Source: Bacteroidales bacterium (lineage in GTDB: Bacteria > Bacteroidota > Bacteroidia > Bacteroidales > VadinHA17). From it: DNA of 64,000 nucleotides. This document shows, in pieces, positions 62,737-64,000 of the stretch (the stretch's first letter is position 1; each line of letters opens with the position of its first letter). The stretch spans positions 124,001 through 188,000 of the forward strand of contig WXFD01000058.1 in NCBI GenBank assembly GCA_009877105.1, written 5' to 3'. The translations under genes were made by a program, and so were the position numbers. Below the pieces are notes generated by a model that had not been told where the DNA came from, ran no database searches, and was given only the letters and a program-made list of their open reading frames with translations.

Positions 62737-63696
62737 TTACCCGGTAAAATAAGGCAGTCTTGTTACTTTTGGATCAAAATCGAGATTTTTGACAATTTCT
62801 TCTGCTTCCCGTGCTGAAATAATTGGTCGTTTCCCAATTTCCACACACGATTCCAATGGTGCAAACCCGTCCATTCCGACATTGGCAACAGTTACCGGAA
62901 GTGACAGTGCAAATCTCAAAAGGTCGTTCCCCGAAACATTTCCGATGAGGGCATTCTGTCCCATTATTTTGATTGCAATGATGCCCAGGTTCCTTTCAAT
63001 GGCCAATGGAATCAGGTTATCCTCATTTCCGTTCGACCTGGCAGCATTAATCACACACATTACCGCATCGATATCAAATTCCCTGAACGATTTTTGCGAT
63101 GCCTCGTTCCATTTGTGAAATGAAAATCCGATGTTTTTCACCACACCGTCATTCCTTAGCTTGAGAAATGCCTTATATCCACCTGACTGACCAAGCAATG
63201 TATTTACATCTTCCATTGTATCAATTGCATGCATACAGTACAGATCGAGATAATCCGTCTTGAGAAGGGAAAGTGATTTTTCAATATCCCGCATAACGCC
63301 GTCATAGGTTCTCTCCCCGGATTTTGAGTTGAGAAATATTTGTTCCCTGTATTTTGGGGTAAGGAACTTTCCGTAGCGTTCCTCGCACAATCCGTCGCCA
63401 TATGACCTTGCAGAATCAAAATAAGTAATGCCTAGTTTTATGGCATGATCAATATGCTTCTGAAGTATTTCATCCGGGGCGATCCAGTTGGTATATCTTG
63501 AACCGCCTCCGAATCCAATGCATGACACCATCCTGTTGGTTCTTCCAAGCCTGCGTTTTGGCAAACCCTCCGCTTTAACTGCTGATTCACTGGTGGCAGC
63601 AACTGCAGCTGAACTGCCCAAAACAGGTATCGTACCAACTGCAGCAGTAACTGCTGCAACCCGGATAAATCTGCGTCGTGGAATTTTCGTTTTCAT
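62737..63696 (-). CDS. Aldo/keto reductase with Tat signal
   Basis: A 319-residue NAD(P)-dependent reductase. The N-terminus KIPRRRFIRVAAVTAAVG is a Tat signal (twin Arg), so it is probably exported folded. The AKR catalytic residues are visible: Asp and Tyr in YFDSARSYGDG, Lys in LNSKSG and His in YCMHAID. The substrate is unknown; exported AKRs in Bacteroidota often sit beside sugar-metabolism genes, and a probable GH9 hydrolase lies upstream. Confidence 0.88.
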   Translation of the reverse strand: MKTKIPRRRFIRVAAVTAAVGTIPVLGSSAAVAATSESAVKAEGLPKRRLGRTNRMVSCIGFGGGSRYTNWIAPDEILQKHIDHAIKLGITYFDSARSYGDGLCEERYGKFLTPKYREQIFLNSKSGERTYDGVMRDIEKSLSLLKTDYLDLYCMHAIDTMEDVNTLLGQSGGYKAFLKLRNDGVVKNIGFSFHKWNEASQKSFREFDIDAVMCVINAARSNGNEDNLIPLAIERNLGIIAIKIMGQNALIGNVSGNDLLRFALSLPVTVANVGMDGFAPLESCVEIGKRPIISAREAEEIVKNLDFDPKVTRLPYFTG

Positions 63697-63713
63697 TTAA
63701 TCCAGTTTTTTGT

Positions 63714-63721
63714 CAAAGATA
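63714..63721 (-). promoter_or_regulatory. Putative -7 element of the aldo/keto reductase gene
   Basis: TATCTTTG on the minus strand matches TAnnTTTG and predicts a start near 63708, only about 12 nt before the ATG. The corresponding -33 region overlaps the end of the upstream gene and shows no clear TTTG. Confidence 0.4.
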
Positions 63722-63734
63722 TAAATTGATTGGA

Positions 63735-64000
63735 TCAGTTGTTCTGGTTCAACAGCCCGTCTGCTGCCAGTACGCAAAAGATATAGGAAGCTGCCCCCGG
63801 CATTACATATTCGGATTGCTGCCACAGAAAAGGTGTTGTTTCTTTCAATTCGGGAAAATCGGGTCTGATTAGTGCCGTTCCTGATACCATGCCCCCGGGA
63901 ATATAGGATTCCAGATGCCTGTAAACCCCGAAAGCGTTGGTCACTGAATGTGCGCCTACACCTGAAACCAGGGATGTACTGGATCCCGGATGACAGCCCA
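63735..64000 (-). CDS. Probable GH9 glycoside hydrolase (C-terminal end, cut by window edge)
   Basis: The reading frame enters from the window edge and ends at 63735; the visible 88 residues include GCHPGSSTSLVSGVGAHS, ALIRPDFPELKE and PFLWQQSEYVMPGAASYIF. This resembles the end of Bacteroidota GH9 enzymes (endoglucanase-like, (alpha/alpha)6 barrel), but the N-terminus and the usual DAGD motif are outside the window, so the call rests on a short tail. Substrate unknown. Confidence 0.55.
   Translation of the reverse strand, partial: GCHPGSSTSLVSGVGAHSVTNAFGVYRHLESYIPGGMVSGTALIRPDFPELKETTPFLWQQSEYVMPGAASYIFCVLAADGLLNQNN

Overview
The window is a chromosomal segment of a member of the phylum Bacteroidota, most likely a Bacteroidales/Marinilabiliales-type marine, sediment or gut anaerobe. 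The evidence is: a str/S10/spc/alpha ribosomal superoperon with no tuf gene after fusA; promoters of the Bacteroidota form TTTG-N(19-21)-TAnnTTTG; start codons that mostly lack a Shine-Dalgarno sequence; a type IX secretion (type B) C-terminal domain; TonB-dependent uptake; and a GH95 lipoprotein. I cannot name the genus from the sequence alone. No phage, insertion sequence, CRISPR array, tRNA or rRNA was seen.

Layout. 1-3.2 kb (minus): two secreted proteins of unknown function, one cut by the window edge and one with a tyrosine-rich repeat, then a UbiD-family decarboxylase. 3.2-4.0 kb: a long non-coding stretch full of hairpins, with a 26-bp palindrome and the eno terminator. 4.0-23.3 kb (minus): eno, then the whole ribosomal cluster from rpsL to rplQ, driven by a clear promoter upstream of rpsL and including two genes shorter than 60 codons (rpmD, rpmJ). 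23.7-25.8 kb (plus): a divergent EF-G paralogue with an altered GTPase centre. 25.8-32.9 kb (minus): a TCA-cycle operon mqo-acn-icd-gltA plus a TPR protein, enough to turn malate and acetyl-CoA into 2-oxoglutarate. 33.3-40.2 kb (minus): a tetR-tolC-adaptor-RND efflux operon ending in a small PII-like protein. 40.5-43.5 kb (plus): GntP permease, RidA and a D-threonine aldolase/D-serine dehydratase-like enzyme. 43.5-47.5 kb (minus): a T9SS cargo protein and a GH95 lipoprotein. 47.7-50.8 kb (plus): a two-component system flanked by two small PepSY-like secreted proteins. 51.1-53.4 kb: a UvrD/PcrA helicase. 53.5-55.4 kb: a membrane protein and a membrane-bound LuxR-type regulator, divergent across a three-copy dyad motif. 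55.5-59.3 kb (minus): a thiamine uptake operon (TonB receptor, PnuC/PnuT-family transporter, thiamine pyrophosphokinase) behind a TPP riboswitch. 59.4-62.7 kb (plus): small housekeeping genes (DUF3052-like, MGMT, lipoprotein, acyltransferase, pirin). 62.7-64.0 kb (minus): a Tat-exported aldo/keto reductase and the C-terminal end of a probable GH9 glycoside hydrolase.

Most of the window is conserved core genome. The parts most worth following up are the EF-G paralogue without the catalytic histidine, the dyad repeats between the membrane protein and the LuxR regulator, the hairpin-rich region beside eno, the two palindromes that share an AAACGGTTT core (mqo-acn gap and response-regulator start), and the PepSY/two-component/PepSY arrangement.
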